Assembly (NCBI GenBank): GCA_964036045.1
Contig: OZ038379.1
Location: 188,927,885-188,991,884 of the forward strand
DNA length: 64,000 bases
DNA from: Eutreptiella sp. 'Long Island Sound 2002'
Lineage: Eukaryota > Euglenozoa > Euglenophyceae > Eutreptiales > Eutreptiaceae
Direction of reading: 5' to 3'
Part shown: piece after piece, positions 53,749 through 64,000 of the stretch
How positions within the stretch are numbered: the first letter of the stretch is position 1
Layout of the letters: every line of letters begins with the position of its first letter
Made by a program: the position numbers and the translations under genes
The notes under the pieces: model-generated
Databases searched by the model: none
What the model saw: the letters and a program-made list of their open reading frames with translations, nothing else
What the model was told of the DNA's origin: nothing

Positions 53749-55197
53749 CAATCATCCCACGTACGCTGGGGGATCTTACTCATGAGCCACAGGTGGGGCT
53801 CAGTGGCTCCGTATGAGCCCACGTTCATCCTCGAAAACAAGTACTCCAAGTCGCACACATACTCAGAAATTCGCGCAGCGGATGGAAACTCCGGGAGCAT
53901 AGGTAGCTCCTCGATCTGTGTGCGTACGCTGAGGTCAGTCTCATAGACTGGGAATGTTTTCTCCAACCTCAGGAGTACCTCTGCCCAGGTAGAACAGGTT
54001 TTCACAATCTGTTTAACCTGTTTTTGCAAAAACTTCTTTTTGCATGAGCGTTTTAGCAGTGAACATTTGGTGGCCACATCCACATGGGATTGGCCAGTCA
54101 ACAAAAGGAACTCTGCAAATTCTTCTGCCCATTCGGGCAGATTTTTGGGGTCGAACTCCGGCAGTTCCAGCTGGATGTTCGCCTGGGCAATTGGTCTGCC
54201 CGTCTTCCCACCCCCCGGAGTTAGGCCTGAAGGCGACACGCCGGGAGGAGGTGCCAGGGCTGACAGGCCTCTTCTCTCAATCTCTGTGACAGGCACGTCC
54301 TGTAGATCAGCCATAGGCACTGTCCTGGCACGGGGGTGAAAGGGGCTGGGGCAGGTGACCTTAGGCAACAGCCTTGAGACCCTTGATCTCTTGAGATCTT
54401 CGGCCAGGGTACTCAGTCCTGGAGAAAGAGAGGGCAACTCTGGCTTGGGTAAGGGTTCTGCAATACCCAGTTTAGCCTTAATGGCCTCCGATAGGGCCGT
54501 CACATCTGGATCTTCTGATCCAGACAGGAGTTTGGCCAACAGCTCGGCCGTATGATCCAGGGCACCGTAGGTTGGCCTTGGATGATGTTGTTCTTCGACT
54601 CGAGTCGGGCCCACTTCGGGAGCCCTTGGAGTTGGATAACATGGTCTTGGATACTCAGCTCTTGTTCGTCTTGGCAGGGATGCAGTGGACGGCGGACCAG
54701 AGTGCGCGTAGGACCCTAGGTCTGTACGTGGTCTGGATCCATGTACCGCCAATGGCTCCTCTCCATCTTCCCCACGAATGGATTTGTAGTACTCCTCATG
54801 TACGATGTACTCATCCATCTTCTTCCTCAGCTCCTCATACTCCTCAGGGCCTTCACTCGCTGTTGAGGATGAAGCCGGACAGTGGGATCTGGATACTGAG
54901 GCAGCTACACGTCTGTGAACCCCCTAGCACCCCAGGGGTAACGCGGGGATGCACCGAGCAAAAAGCTACACGTCTGTGGAGGTGACTGAAGCTGTCTCCA
55001 CCGTGTGCTGCTAAGGCCTCGGTGGTAAGGCCTTTATTTTCTTCCGCCCTTCTGCGTTCTGGATCTCCTTGGGACCCAGATGCGCCACTGAGATGATGTG
55101 GAGCTCGGTATGGTGGTTCACTCATTGGGTGGGCCATGCTGCCCATTTGCACTTGGACAGTTCTGATGGGCCAGGTCCTGACGCTTGGCGTGGACAT
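53749..55197 (-). CDS. gag: Element A gag, N-terminal and capsid part, with a 62-bp frame-breaking insertion
   Basis: Starts at an ATG (55195-55197) about 70 nt below a PBS-like site. The N-terminal part is Pro/Ser/Arg-rich. Between the two copies of a 15-bp repeat (54902-54916, 54964-54978) 62 bp are extra; the frame before them connects with the frame after them if they are left out. Then comes EGPEEYEELRKKMDEY, a disordered stretch, and a capsid-like domain (LPEFDPKNLPEWAEEFAEF; KCSLLKRSCKKKFLQKQVK; YETDLSVRTQIEELP; EPHLWLMSKIP). The frame runs into B at 53753 and continues at 3864. This capsid belongs to a different lineage from that of B/C/E and from D. Confidence 0.8.
54902..54978 (-). 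repeat. 15-bp direct repeat bracketing a 47-bp insertion in A gag
   Basis: AGCTACACGTCTGTG occurs at 54902-54916 and 54964-54978. The 47 bp between are C/G-rich and include ACCCC-AGGGGT palindromic sequence. The 62-bp offset is not a multiple of three and explains the local frame break. No GT-AG choice removes exactly 62 bp. Confidence 0.7.
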
Positions 55198-55267
55198 GAT
55201 GAACTTGTTGTTGAGCTTTTGTGCTGCACTTCTTCTCAGGGTCGGTTCAAAAGGTCACAAGGGTCTG

Positions 55268-55279
55268 TCTCTGCTACCG
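55268..55279 (-). promoter_or_regulatory. Element A primer-binding site, decayed (initiator tRNA-Met-like)
   Basis: Minus strand CGGTAGCAGAGA, two changes from the TGGTAGCAGAGG of B, C and E, preceded by CATCTTTC resembling their LTR ends (CTTTCA). This suggests A's 5' LTR ends at about 55280. Confidence 0.5.
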
Positions 55280-56940
55280 GAAAGATGTCCTTGAATTATG
55301 CCCTAGATCTTTTGATGTATTCCTGCAGGTTTTGTAGTTGAAAACCCAAACCAAAGCAGCAAGTAGAGCAAGAACAGGATATGGATCGAATCAATGATTG
55401 GTTTTGGAATCCAGTGTAACACAGAAGGGCTGCAGATAGACAAAGCAGGTTTATACACATAGATTCAATCACAAATGGATAATACAAAAGATTTTATATG
55501 AAAATTGGTCTGACTCTTGCCTCAGAGGTTGCATTAGGCACTTCATGTGCACTCTTTTGGGTGAAATGGTGCTGGTTAGGAATGTGGGGCATAGATGTCA
55601 GGACCACACAGAAAATGACTTGGCCAAGCAACTGTATTCAGAAACAGTTACAAAGTAGGACCACAATAAGTGGTAGAAACAATTGAGTATGGGGGTCTTG
55701 GGGTGGGAGACCACTAGGCTTAACCTCCAAGGCCTAAAGCATGAAATGCCTGTTTGATTTCGGTATATCCTCCATGAAGGAAGGTACCTCCGCTCAGTTG
55801 AGTGGTAGGGGTGAACTTCATGGGGGGCTAGGGTCACAACCCTAGTTACTTTGAGAAAGTGTACTTTAGGCAACAAAAGAGTGATAAAAACACTTAAGTT
55901 TTTCTTAGCATCAAAAAAAAAGGGTTTTAAGGGGGGCTTGGCCTGGATCAAGCCCTCCAAGAAAGACATGGCAGTGACGTTTTCTTACTTATACCATCCA
56001 TATAACACCTACCCTTAAAAGTGGCTCCCACCATGGTATGCCATGCCCCTCCATGGACATAACTTCATGTTAAGAATACGTAGGAACCCAAGGAAAGTTT
56101 CTATGCAGCACCAACACTCGTGCGGTACACTCGAAACCCAAATTAAAATATTCCGTATCATGGTCCAAGAGTTGTAAAGCACTTTCTACCCTCTTGACCA
56201 TGATCCTTTGATACCACGGGCAGGTGTGCATACCAAAGGCGTTTGACGCTTCCTAAATTAAGTTGAGACTAAGGCGGTGTCAACCCAAGTCTCAAAATTA
56301 GAATTCCTCGCAGTAAGCCGGAGATATGATTTTTCAAAGTGGTCTCACGATTCAATTTTCGCCTATATCTCCAAGAAAAATGAAGGAGACAACAAAAGGA
56401 AGGTTGATTCGTGATCGGGGAAAAATGTAGGACCACTCGAAATTCATCATATCCAGTGCGGCGACCTCGAAATCGAAAATCCGATTCTGAATGTCTGAAA
56501 AAATTGGATTAATTTTGCGAGTATATAACATGAAAATTGCGGAAGCAACGAACTCTTTTCTGATGAAATCTGACCCTTCATCGGGGTTTCCGCTAAAATA
56601 TCCGGAAATAACAGTTAACCAATCGGTTACCGCAAAATCGCGAGCCAACTGACAGTCACTGATACATTGACAATCAGAAAGGATAGCTGAAAAATTACGG
56701 AAACATCATGATAAAAAAACCCTGTTGATCCCTGATATTTTGATATATAAATCTCAGCCAGCGGCGCCTCGGTATTGAATATGGCCGCTCATAGCTGGAA
56801 TGGCCAAGCCTATCACACTATCACATCAGGTTAGGTGAGGCGGATGGGAGAGTATGATATCAGCCAATGGCGGCTTGCCGGCCCATAGATACACACCCCA
56901 AGTGACTCAAAGATGGCCACGGGGGTCCGAACCGGTTTCA
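55280..56940 (-). repeat. LTR sequence: 5' LTR of A and 3' LTR of F, boundary not resolved
   Basis: The upper part is a diverged, inverted relative of the D LTR: shared blocks in the same order near 56740-56765, 56350-56400, 56195-56220, 56085-56137 and 56020-56070. It begins TGAAACCGG at 56940 against the purine run of F, so it is F's 3' LTR. The lower part near 55280 looks like the end of A's 5' LTR. Only one copy of each is in the window, so the junction, and whether one LTR is shared, cannot be decided. Confidence 0.6.
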
Positions 56941-57338
56941 CCCCCCTTCTCAGAGCGTTGTATCCGCTCGGAAGTCATTGAAGAGAGGACGGGAGGACCC
57001 CAATGGGCTCCAACCCCCCCCCCCCCCCATGTCCCAAGGACACATGGAGGCCCCATATACGGCGTAGGCATCCCCCGTGCCCCAAGGGAGGGGTGAGGAC
57101 ACTCATAATCGGTGCCCTCCGCCATATCCGGTCTCCTCTTGATCTACAACATGGACCAAGGTGATCCAAGATAGAGAAAACGTCGTCAACTAGTCTAAAT
57201 ACGTATACCACAGTGAAATATATATGTGGAGACCGAGTGAAGAGGATATATGGCCAATCAAGGACCAAAAATCCCCAGACGAACGCCCTCACCTGTCTCC
57301 CAAACACAAAGACAAACATAAATGCCAAGGGGGATCCA
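56941..57338 (-). other. Element F polypurine tract and 3' untranslated region
   Basis: Minus strand ends GAGAAGGGGGG (56941-56951) against the LTR TG, a PPT like that of D. The rest, about 390 bp, holds a run of C (57009-57027 on the plus strand) and no gene. Confidence 0.65.
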
Positions 57339-60300
57339 TTACGGTGCTTTAGCAGCCACCAAATGGACCAACACGTCCTTGACATCCAAAGAAATGTTCT
57401 TTTCCCTCAGATACTCCATCCACACCGTAGTATACCTCGGCACGAAACTGCTCGGAGGCTCCCACGAATCTCTGGATGCGGCAAATCCCTTCCAACGGAC
57501 CTTATATAGCCTCCCCCCAGGCGTCCCCGGGTCCGGCTTGTCCATCAGGATCCTCTCCGCGGTGAAGTCGTCGTCCTCACCCTCGTCATCCGAGTCCACA
57601 TCGCCGGCTGTGAACTCGAAGGTGACGGGACGTCCGCTGGGGTCTGGTGCTCGGGGACGAAGCTGGGTGTGGTCGCGGTCAATGATCTTGTTATCCCCCA
57701 CACGAACCGCATACACATCCTGCCCGACCTTCCGAACGATTACCCCCGGCACATACCAAGACGCCTGCCGATGCCTGGACAGGACATCCTTGTGGTGCCG
57801 CTCCACCCATACGGTGTCTCTGAGAGCATATTTCTGGACTTTTCCCTGCTTGAAGTACTTGGCCCTCTTCTCATGCTCGTCGTGAAGTGCTTTGCACACC
57901 TTGGCCGCCTGTTACACCGCCGTGTCGTCCGCCTCAGCCATCATAGCACTCGCATCCCGGGCCACTTTGCCATGGTTCAACCACGGGAGAGTGCGTGACA
58001 CTCGATCCCGTAGGAACAGGATGCGATGGGGCGACAGTCCAGTGGGCCCCGGAAGGTCGTGGTACGCTTGGAGAACTCTCCACAGCGAATTATACCAATT
58101 CCGGCCCGGTTTGTCAATGTGCAACTGGAGGAACTTCTTGAACATCTGCCGGCCGGCCACCTCAGCCCGGCCATTCCAATGGCTGTGGTGCGCCACGGTC
58201 TTGGCGTGCCGAATCCCCATGTGCTTGCACATCGTCTTGAACCACGTCCCCACAAATTGACTGCCCCGATCGCTGCAGATGACAGCTGGGACATCAAAAA
58301 TCGTCAGCCAATGCCTGATCATGGCGTTGGCGACGGTCTTGGCCTGCAGCCCCACTCCATGCTTGTCCTTCTTGTCCTTCTTCTTGGACTTCTTGCCAGG
58401 GACCGCCACGATATACCCGCTGTGCCTATCCACCGCCAGGATGACACAGTCGTAGGTCTCTCCTTCCACGGTGACCTCGGGCACGGCGAATACATCCATG
58501 GCCACGGACCGCATAGGGGCCTCCGGTATAGCCGTATACACCGGGTTGCCCGCTGTGGAATGGTTGGGGCTTTTCGTGGCCCAACACATGGCGCAGTCGC
58601 TGCAGTACTGGTCCAGGATGGCGTAGTACCCCGGTGGGAACGTGAAACGCCACTCGAGGTCCTGCTGCATCTTGTCTGGACCAGGATGCATGAGCTGGGC
58701 GTTATGCCAGTGGTCAATGAGCTCCTCCATTCGGTTCTCAGGGACCAATAGCTTGTCCTTGAGGAATAATTTATCCCCATCCTCGGTCAAGTCCTCAGGC
58801 CATTCGTCGTCCCACGGGGCGCTCACGGCATTCCAGTACCTGCTCCACTGTTCGGATGCCGCATAGTCATCCGACCAGTCCTCTGTCAGCACCCACCTGA
58901 CTAGCTCTACAGGGGCCACCATCCATTGCTCGAGGGTTTCCTCTCCAATAGCTTGGACTCGGGCGCCCCGGAACTTGGCCAGGTCTGTACGGTTTGCCAT
59001 CACCACAAAGCACTTGACCGCCTCTTGCTCCATGGCCTTCTCCATCTCGATGATGCGCTTGGCCTCCTCGGTCTCCTTGGCGTCTGCATGGCTGGATATG
59101 TCCATCCATGCCTTGCCCGCGGGGTAGGCCCATCGACTGAGGCAATCTGCCGCAGTGTTGTTCTTCCCCGGGACATATACGACGCTGAGGCCGAACTTGG
59201 CGAACGTCTCGTGCCACCGGGCCCTCCTTGCCGCCGGTTCCCGAGGGGGTGTCGACGTGCTCCTTGTGCCAGCTCTGTAAGGACTGATGGTCCGTGCAAA
59301 CCACCACCGGTTGTAATCCGATGTGTGTCCAGACCACTTCCTGAGCGCACAAACACTGGCGTACGTCTCCTTCTCCCTCGCGGTCCAGGTTCGACGTTGG
59401 CCCTCGGCCAGGATCCGGCTCCAAAACGCCACGGGTACGTGCGACCCGTCGTCCGGGACCTGCTCGAGGACTGCCCCTACAGCATAGTCCGAGGCGTCCG
59501 TCTGTAGCGCAAATCCCTTGTTCGGGTCCACCAGGAATAGCCCCAGCTGCCCCAGGAGTCGCTCCTTCAGGCGGCTGAACGCATCTTCGGCCTCAGGGGT
59601 CCAGGCAAGCTTCTTCTTGCTCCCCTTCCGGCCATCGAACTTGCCCACCTGCAGCATCTTGTGCAGCGGGCCCGATAGTTCCGCATACATCCGGACATAG
59701 CCCAAATAGTAATTGCAGAACCCCATGAAGGATCGGAGTTCGCTGATGGTCTGGGGCTTCTCCCAGTGGTGCAGGGACGCCAGCTTCCCAGGCATGGGAC
59801 GGCGTTGCCCGTGACCAACCACGTGACCCGCAAACTGCACTTCCCTCACGAAGAGTGAGGCTTTGGTGGGCTTGCACACTATGTTGTGCTTGTCCAGCTC
59901 GCTGAGCACTCGGCGCAGATCCTTCTCATGCGCTTCGATGAGCTCGTCCTCAGTCATGTCTTCTGTGCCGGACCCAATGATGATGTCATCCACAAAGGGG
60001 TGGGCACAGTGCCGGACAGGACCGAGTAGGTCCTCCAACATGCGCTGGAAAACGGTGTTGCCATTCTTGGCGCCCATAGGCACCACATTCCACTGCATGG
60101 GCCCCAGCGGCGTCGACATCGCTGTGCAGGGCCTGGAGTTCGGGTGTAGCGGCATCTGGTGATAGCCGTGTTTCAGGTCTAACACCGTGAAGATCCGCTT
60201 TTTTTTGTTGTTTTTGGAGGATGGTGACGATCAGAGGAAGCGAGTACGAGTCGTGCTCGGTTTGCTCGTTCAAACCTCTGTAATCAACCACCAACCTCCA

Positions 60301-60358
60301 CTCGCCCTTCTCTTTCTTGGGCACGATAAAGGCTGGGCTGGCTCTAACCTATTCCCTT
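57339..60358 (-). CDS. pol: Element F pol, truncated and frameshifted (RT, RNase H, integrase, chromodomain)
   Basis: Closest in the window to D pol. From the top: RT start (IVPKKEKGEWRLVVDYRGLN), a frame shift in a run of eight T (60199-60206, plus strand), then LDLKHGYHQMPL, MPMGAKNGNTVF and an intact FVDD box (59980-59991). RNase H has TDASDYAVGA and REKETYA, then two opposing frame shifts (near 59320 and 59240) that scramble the DHQSLQSW block. Integrase: H-H finger with CSDCAMC, AMDVF, CSDRGSQF, GRAEVAGR. An in-frame UAA (57912-57914) precedes the last part, a PGVIVRKVGQDVYAV segment and chromodomain (DDFTAERIL, VRWKGFA, DSWEP) ending in UAA. Upstream is cut by the G LTR. A dead copy. 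Confidence 0.88.
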
Positions 60359-60892
60359 TGAGAAAGCTCCGCGGAGCCTGGCCGGAGGGCTCAGGGCCGG
60401 CATGGGGAAAGGGAACAGAGGGCAGGTATCCCTTCTGTGCGTCCCGGCAGTATGGAGGGGTCGGTGCTTGGGCCTTGCCCTTGGGGTCCATGAGGTACAA
60501 GCACGACAGTGAAGACAATGAAGATGAAGATACGAACTTGCAAAAAATCCCAGTCTACAAGAAAATGTAGGCGGATAATATAATACATATAATTCCGGAA
60601 TATTCTTCCTGTATAATTTATAAAAAATCCGATTGTGAAAAAATATTTGGCTGATTTGATTTGCGCACGCGCGCCGGCGATACCGCCAAATCATTGGAAC
60701 GCGACCATCTCAGCCGCAACGGACGCCAGAATTGAATCCGGCGTGTCCATAATATACAGGAACTGTTCGGGTAAAAATTTGGGAAGGCTCCCATACGTAA
60801 ATGTCCGGAAATGAGCTGAATTTGGCTGAATGGGGATGCATTGGCCTGAATTGACCTCAGATCTGCGCGGATGGAGGGTAGCCGCACTTACA
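60359..60892 (-). repeat. Element G 3' LTR (534 bp)
   Basis: Minus strand TGTAAGTGCGGCTACCC...GCTTTCTCA. Diverged relative of the C/E LTR with the same length. Carries an open leader frame with ATG at about 60492 (minus strand) whose AGPEPSG stretch matches the LTR-encoded gag leader of E. Inserted in F's RT; the other LTR lies beyond the right edge, so no TSD can be checked. Confidence 0.85.
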
Positions 60893-60922
60893 CCCCCCCT
60901 CCACGAACACACTGGGGTGTGT
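60893..60922 (-). promoter_or_regulatory. Element G polypurine tract and hairpin
   Basis: Minus strand ACACAC-CCCA-GTGTGT (60907-60922) followed by GGAGGGGGGG against the LTR. Confidence 0.75.
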
Positions 60923-62478
60923 TACCGGGTCAACGAAGGCGTGAGTGTGGCTAAAAGCCGAAAAACGCGCCTCCTAGCAGCAAAATCTGTCCAGATCTGC
61001 TCACAATCCAATGGATTGAGACTGAATCAGGGTAAATGACACCAGAATGTACAAGAATGAGACATGGAAAACAACCAAAGGAAAAAAAATTAGGTCAAAA
61101 GACACGTAAACGTACCTCGAAAGGATACCAAACCGTGTCCTGGTCGAGAATGAGGAGCAATTCAGCAAAATCAGGCAAAATTACACATGAAATGCAGGGG
61201 GATTCAAGACAAATGACCTGTTCTGAGCGTTTGTTGCTCTCGTGGGCACGCTACGCTGTCCTCCACGTGCTCTACATTGTGTTATTCCCGCTTTTCTCTT
61301 GTCGAACCGACAGCATGTGCTCAAGATGGCCAAAATGCATACATAATTGGCAGGGATGAAGACAATTGACACTGACTTGGGCTTGGATTGAGGAGTCAAA
61401 ATACACGCAGAGAGCAATCGTTAACAGAGATAGTATATATTCACTACAAAGTGTCCTGCCTAGGTCCGCGGCAGGGCAATTGGAGGAAGCCGTCACTAGA
61501 TCCTACAGAAATCCAACAAACTGACACCACAATGTCCTGGAATGCAGGACTGTACAAGATTAAGGCGGGAATCAGCTGAAATCAGCAATAATGAGTAAAC
61601 GGAGAGTGGGCAAACGAGCACCACAGCAGTAAACAAAAGTCAGTTCACCTTGGGTAGGCGAGTTTTTATCTCACAAAGCGAGCATCTAACAGATTCTAAG
61701 AAAATGTTGACATGATGAATCATTCATGATGGTGGACATGCTGACCTTGAATCCTGCAGCTAAATCATGACAGACTCCGCCGGAGGTTCACGGAAGGCGA
61801 TAGCCTGTGGGCCATAAGCTGCAACACACCGTATATAACCGTATTTACAGTGGCGGTGGTGTTTTCGAAGGATAAATAGGTCAATCTCTTGCTTTCAGAC
61901 CACAATCTGAACAATTCTGCTGATCTAGGATCTGAATTCGCAAATGAGGCTCACTTTTCTGACGAAACAATTTTCGCCTGTGCCACCAGACTCCAGAAGT
62001 GTCTGCCTGAACTCCCTAGAAGCCATATATAAAGTTCCTTAAGAGAACTGACGTCGCGGTTTAGCGAAACGGTAGAAACAAGTCAGCAGGATGCTCTCAA
62101 ATCAAGACAAAATTGGAGGAATCTCCACAGGTGAAGCTGGAATGAAGTCCACCGGCAGCAGAATGAAGCTCAAAACTAAGTTTTTGGTTGTGTTCGGAAC
62201 ACTACCAGACTACAGGGGGTTCCTGTAGGGAGTAAGCGGCTGCGCAACCTGAGATTTATCTACATTACATCATCTGCTGGTGGTAGAAATTCAGGAATTC
62301 CAGTTCCACAGTTCAGATTACCCCTAGTCTGTCCTTGTGGAAGCCTGGCGCTGACCTTACCACACATTACATCACTACACCGGACATACCAGTAGCGTTC
62401 TTACGCTCCGGTAATTAACCGAAGGGGCACCACGCAAAATCTGAAGGAATGAGGGGCGAATGATCAAGATTCCCTCAC
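60923..62478 (-). other. Element G 3' untranslated region
   Basis: Diverged counterpart of the C and E untranslated regions. Shares the CTACAGG...CCTGTAG hairpin (62211-62229), the TTTACAGTGGCGGTGGTG block (61844-61861) with TATATAAC just before it (61832-61839), and several short AT-rich blocks in the same order. No gene seen. Confidence 0.65.
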
Positions 62479-62621
62479 TCATGACACTCTAAAGCAAGTG
62501 CTCTCCGCTCCTGGTGTAGCAGATTGAGCACGCAGCTGCAGCTTCGAAGGAGCCAGTTTGGTCCCCTTTGGAAGAAGGGGAAAAGAAGAAACAGACGAGG
62601 CAGCGGTGTAAGGATCTCCCA
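62479..62621 (-). CDS. Possible 3' end of element G pol
   Basis: Minus-strand frame open for 47 codons to a UGA at 62479-62481, at the place where the pol tail of C and E ends relative to the conserved untranslated blocks. It is Ser/Pro/Ala-rich, like their tails, but with no residue-level match I can rely on. It is cut at 62621/62622 where sequence of a different kind begins. Confidence 0.3.
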
Positions 62622-63357
62622 TGTTGGTCAAGTCAAATAACTTTCTCCCAATGATATTTTGAAAATTTTGAACTCAAAATCCAAAAGTTCCAACTTGCCA
62701 ATGACCAAGGATGTCTATTCTTTAGCATGGTACATGGATGGACACCACAAACCTTAATCAAAGTAAATGCACAATGACAAAGGCGAGCAAAGACACTTTC
62801 CACACTTGGTCTTGATCCTTGTTGAAGTTCTCTCACATAGAGTATCACATAACATTCGAACAATGAACCTTACATAATGTCATCTTATACTTATCTATGA
62901 AATAGATAAGTAAACATACAAACAAGAGCACAACAAATAGACACTCAGTTTTTTACTAATACCAAAGCGACACAATTGAGTACTCTACACCACGAGCAAC
63001 GCTACGCCGACAAAGATTCGTGTGTGTCGGACCTCTAACATGTGTGAACGGCAAAATCAGCCCATCACACCAAACCAAGAGCACCAATCAAATTGTATGG
63101 GTCTAAAACCACAGAAATCCACGATCCCGTAAATTCAGACCCACAGAAATCAGAATTGGAAAAGTAAAACTCAGTAGGCTCACGCCCGATCGCGATTTGT
63201 GTCGCGCCCGCACCAGGCCAGAAAAGGAGTAATTCAGCACCCCTAGGATCTACTGCATCCCACCCCAAAGGGATGTTTTGTGTGTGGGGGGCTTGGATCG
63301 GTCTTGGGACCGATGCCGTGGGGGGTAACCCAAAGGGGGAAAGCCAAACTTATTGCA
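62622..63357 (-). repeat. Candidate LTR (element H)
   Basis: A 736-bp stretch that reads TGCAATAAG...CCAACA on the minus strand and is met at 63358 by a purine run (GGGAGGGGAG) and then a hairpin, the same arrangement as the 3' LTRs of B, C, E and G. No second copy is in the window. No gene inside. The call rests on the junction pattern only. Confidence 0.3.
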
Positions 63358-63397
63358 CTCCCCTCCCAAGACCGAACTTAGGGTGCAACCCTAAGTT
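63358..63397 (-). promoter_or_regulatory. Candidate polypurine tract and hairpin of element H
   Basis: Minus strand AACTTAGGGT-TGC-ACCCTAAGTT (63375-63397) then GGGAGGGGAG (63358-63367). CCCAAGACCG (63365-63374) also forms an inverted repeat with CGGTCTTGGG (63297-63306). Confidence 0.35.
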
Positions 63398-63499
63398 TGG
63401 GCTGAAACCAGAACCATATAGGATTGGCTGACCACAAACAGTGATGTGGGGGGGTTATGTGTCCCTTTGTGGGCGTGGTTGTGGGTGTGGTGGGGCGGG

Positions 63500-64000
63500 T
63501 TCAAGACCGCAGGTGCCTCGGCACCACTTGGGTACCTACAGGGCAGAAATTCAGACAAAAAGACAAAAATTCAGCCATCAGGCAAGCACAAAAGCAAGCA
63601 GTCACAGAATTCAGGACCCCAGGAGTCCAGAGTGACAGAAATTCAGCACTCCAGGCGTCGGGAATACCGGAAAAGCCAAAAATCAGGAATCAGCAACACA
63701 ACCCGCAGGTGTACCCTCCTTACACACCCTCCCAGTGCTACCCCAAGTACGCCTTCACGGCCTTAGGGACCACTGCACCTGAATATATGGGGTGTTATGG
63801 GCCCGCGGAAGCTGAACACCACGTGGCCTTCTCCTGGCGGGATATCTGCCGCAGGTCACACATGGGGGCCCAACTCAACCCTACCTCCATCGCCCTCGTA
63901 GCCGCACTTGACTACCCGTCGGCAACCAAAATGGACGTGGCAGAAAACAGAGCTCGCACAGCAGTACTACCTTCAGTTGCATACCATGGGGGGGGGGGGT
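63500..64000 (+). CDS. Unidentified open frame running off the right edge
   Basis: The frame that reads QVYPPYTPSQCYPKYAF near 63706-63756 is open from about 63510 to the end of the window, past 160 codons; the first clear ATG is at 63787. It is Gln/Arg/Ser-rich, then Tyr/Pro-rich, then more ordinary (HHVAFSWRDICRR, LNPTSIALVAALDYPSA). I do not recognise it. It could be the N-terminus of another gag. It lies opposite in strand to the proposed element H, which weakens one of the two calls. The final bases are a G run. Confidence 0.3.

Noticed and set aside
60199-60206. Programmed slippage in the run of eight T in F RT
   Set aside because: F also has paired frame shifts in RNase H and a UAA before the chromodomain, so a decay or sequencing indel is more likely.

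Overview
The window looks like a block of nested transposable elements from a large, repeat-rich eukaryotic nuclear genome. I see no host gene, rRNA or functional tRNA gene. Almost every base belongs to a Ty3/gypsy-type LTR retrotransposon with a C-terminal chromodomain, or to a small element inserted in one. The organism cannot be fixed from the sequence. The elements, the minimal-code stop usage and the lack of host genes fit a unicellular alga or protist; from memory similar gag/pol proteins are common in alveolates such as dinoflagellates or chromerids, but this is weak and unchecked.

Layout, reconstructed from TG...CA LTR pairs, target-site duplications (TSDs), primer-binding sites (PBS) and polypurine tracts (PPT). 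Element A (minus strand) is the oldest host. Its RT is cut at 575/576 by the 3' end of a D-family LTR (1-575) and its gag is split by element B (3865-53748, minus, 480-bp LTRs, TSD CAATC). B is itself interrupted three times: by C (10390-22385, minus, 532-bp LTRs, TSD CTCAT) in the protease, by D (22707-39318, plus, 3.0-kb LTRs, TSD GTAC) at the gag-pol junction, and by E (39580-50562, plus, 534-bp LTRs, TSD ATCAT) in gag. C carries a 1.2-kb non-autonomous hAT-like element (11152-12375). E carries a 162-bp tRNA-related SINE-like insert (48173-48334). B without its guests is about 10.3 kb; C and E without theirs are both about 10.8 kb. To the right lie the 5' part of A (53749 to about 55280), LTR sequence (to 56940), element F (minus, pol 57339-60358), and G (minus, 3' LTR 60359-60892) inserted in F's RT. 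A possible further LTR (H) and an open frame run off the right edge.

The pol order is protease, a DNA N6-adenine methyltransferase-like (Dam-like, NPPF) module, RT, RNase H, integrase (HHCC and DDE), GPY/F-like segment, chromodomain. The Dam-like module between protease and RT is the main novelty: it is present in A, B, C, E and, with its catalytic motif lost, in D. In A, B, C, D and E gag and pol share one frame and are separated by a single UAG, followed by GGR-RGC in four families, as in gammaretroviral readthrough. In C and E a compact pseudoknot can be drawn just after this UAG. In B, C, E and probably G, gag starts inside the LTR and is read through the PBS. A hairpin with changing sequence but kept pairing sits just before the PPT in B, C/E and G.

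No element is fully intact. C is the youngest (about 0.4% LTR divergence by eye) but has a stop in its LTR-encoded gag leader; E has two nonsense codons; D has a frameshift, gag stops and a D-to-E change in the RT active site; B, A and F carry frameshifts or stops.
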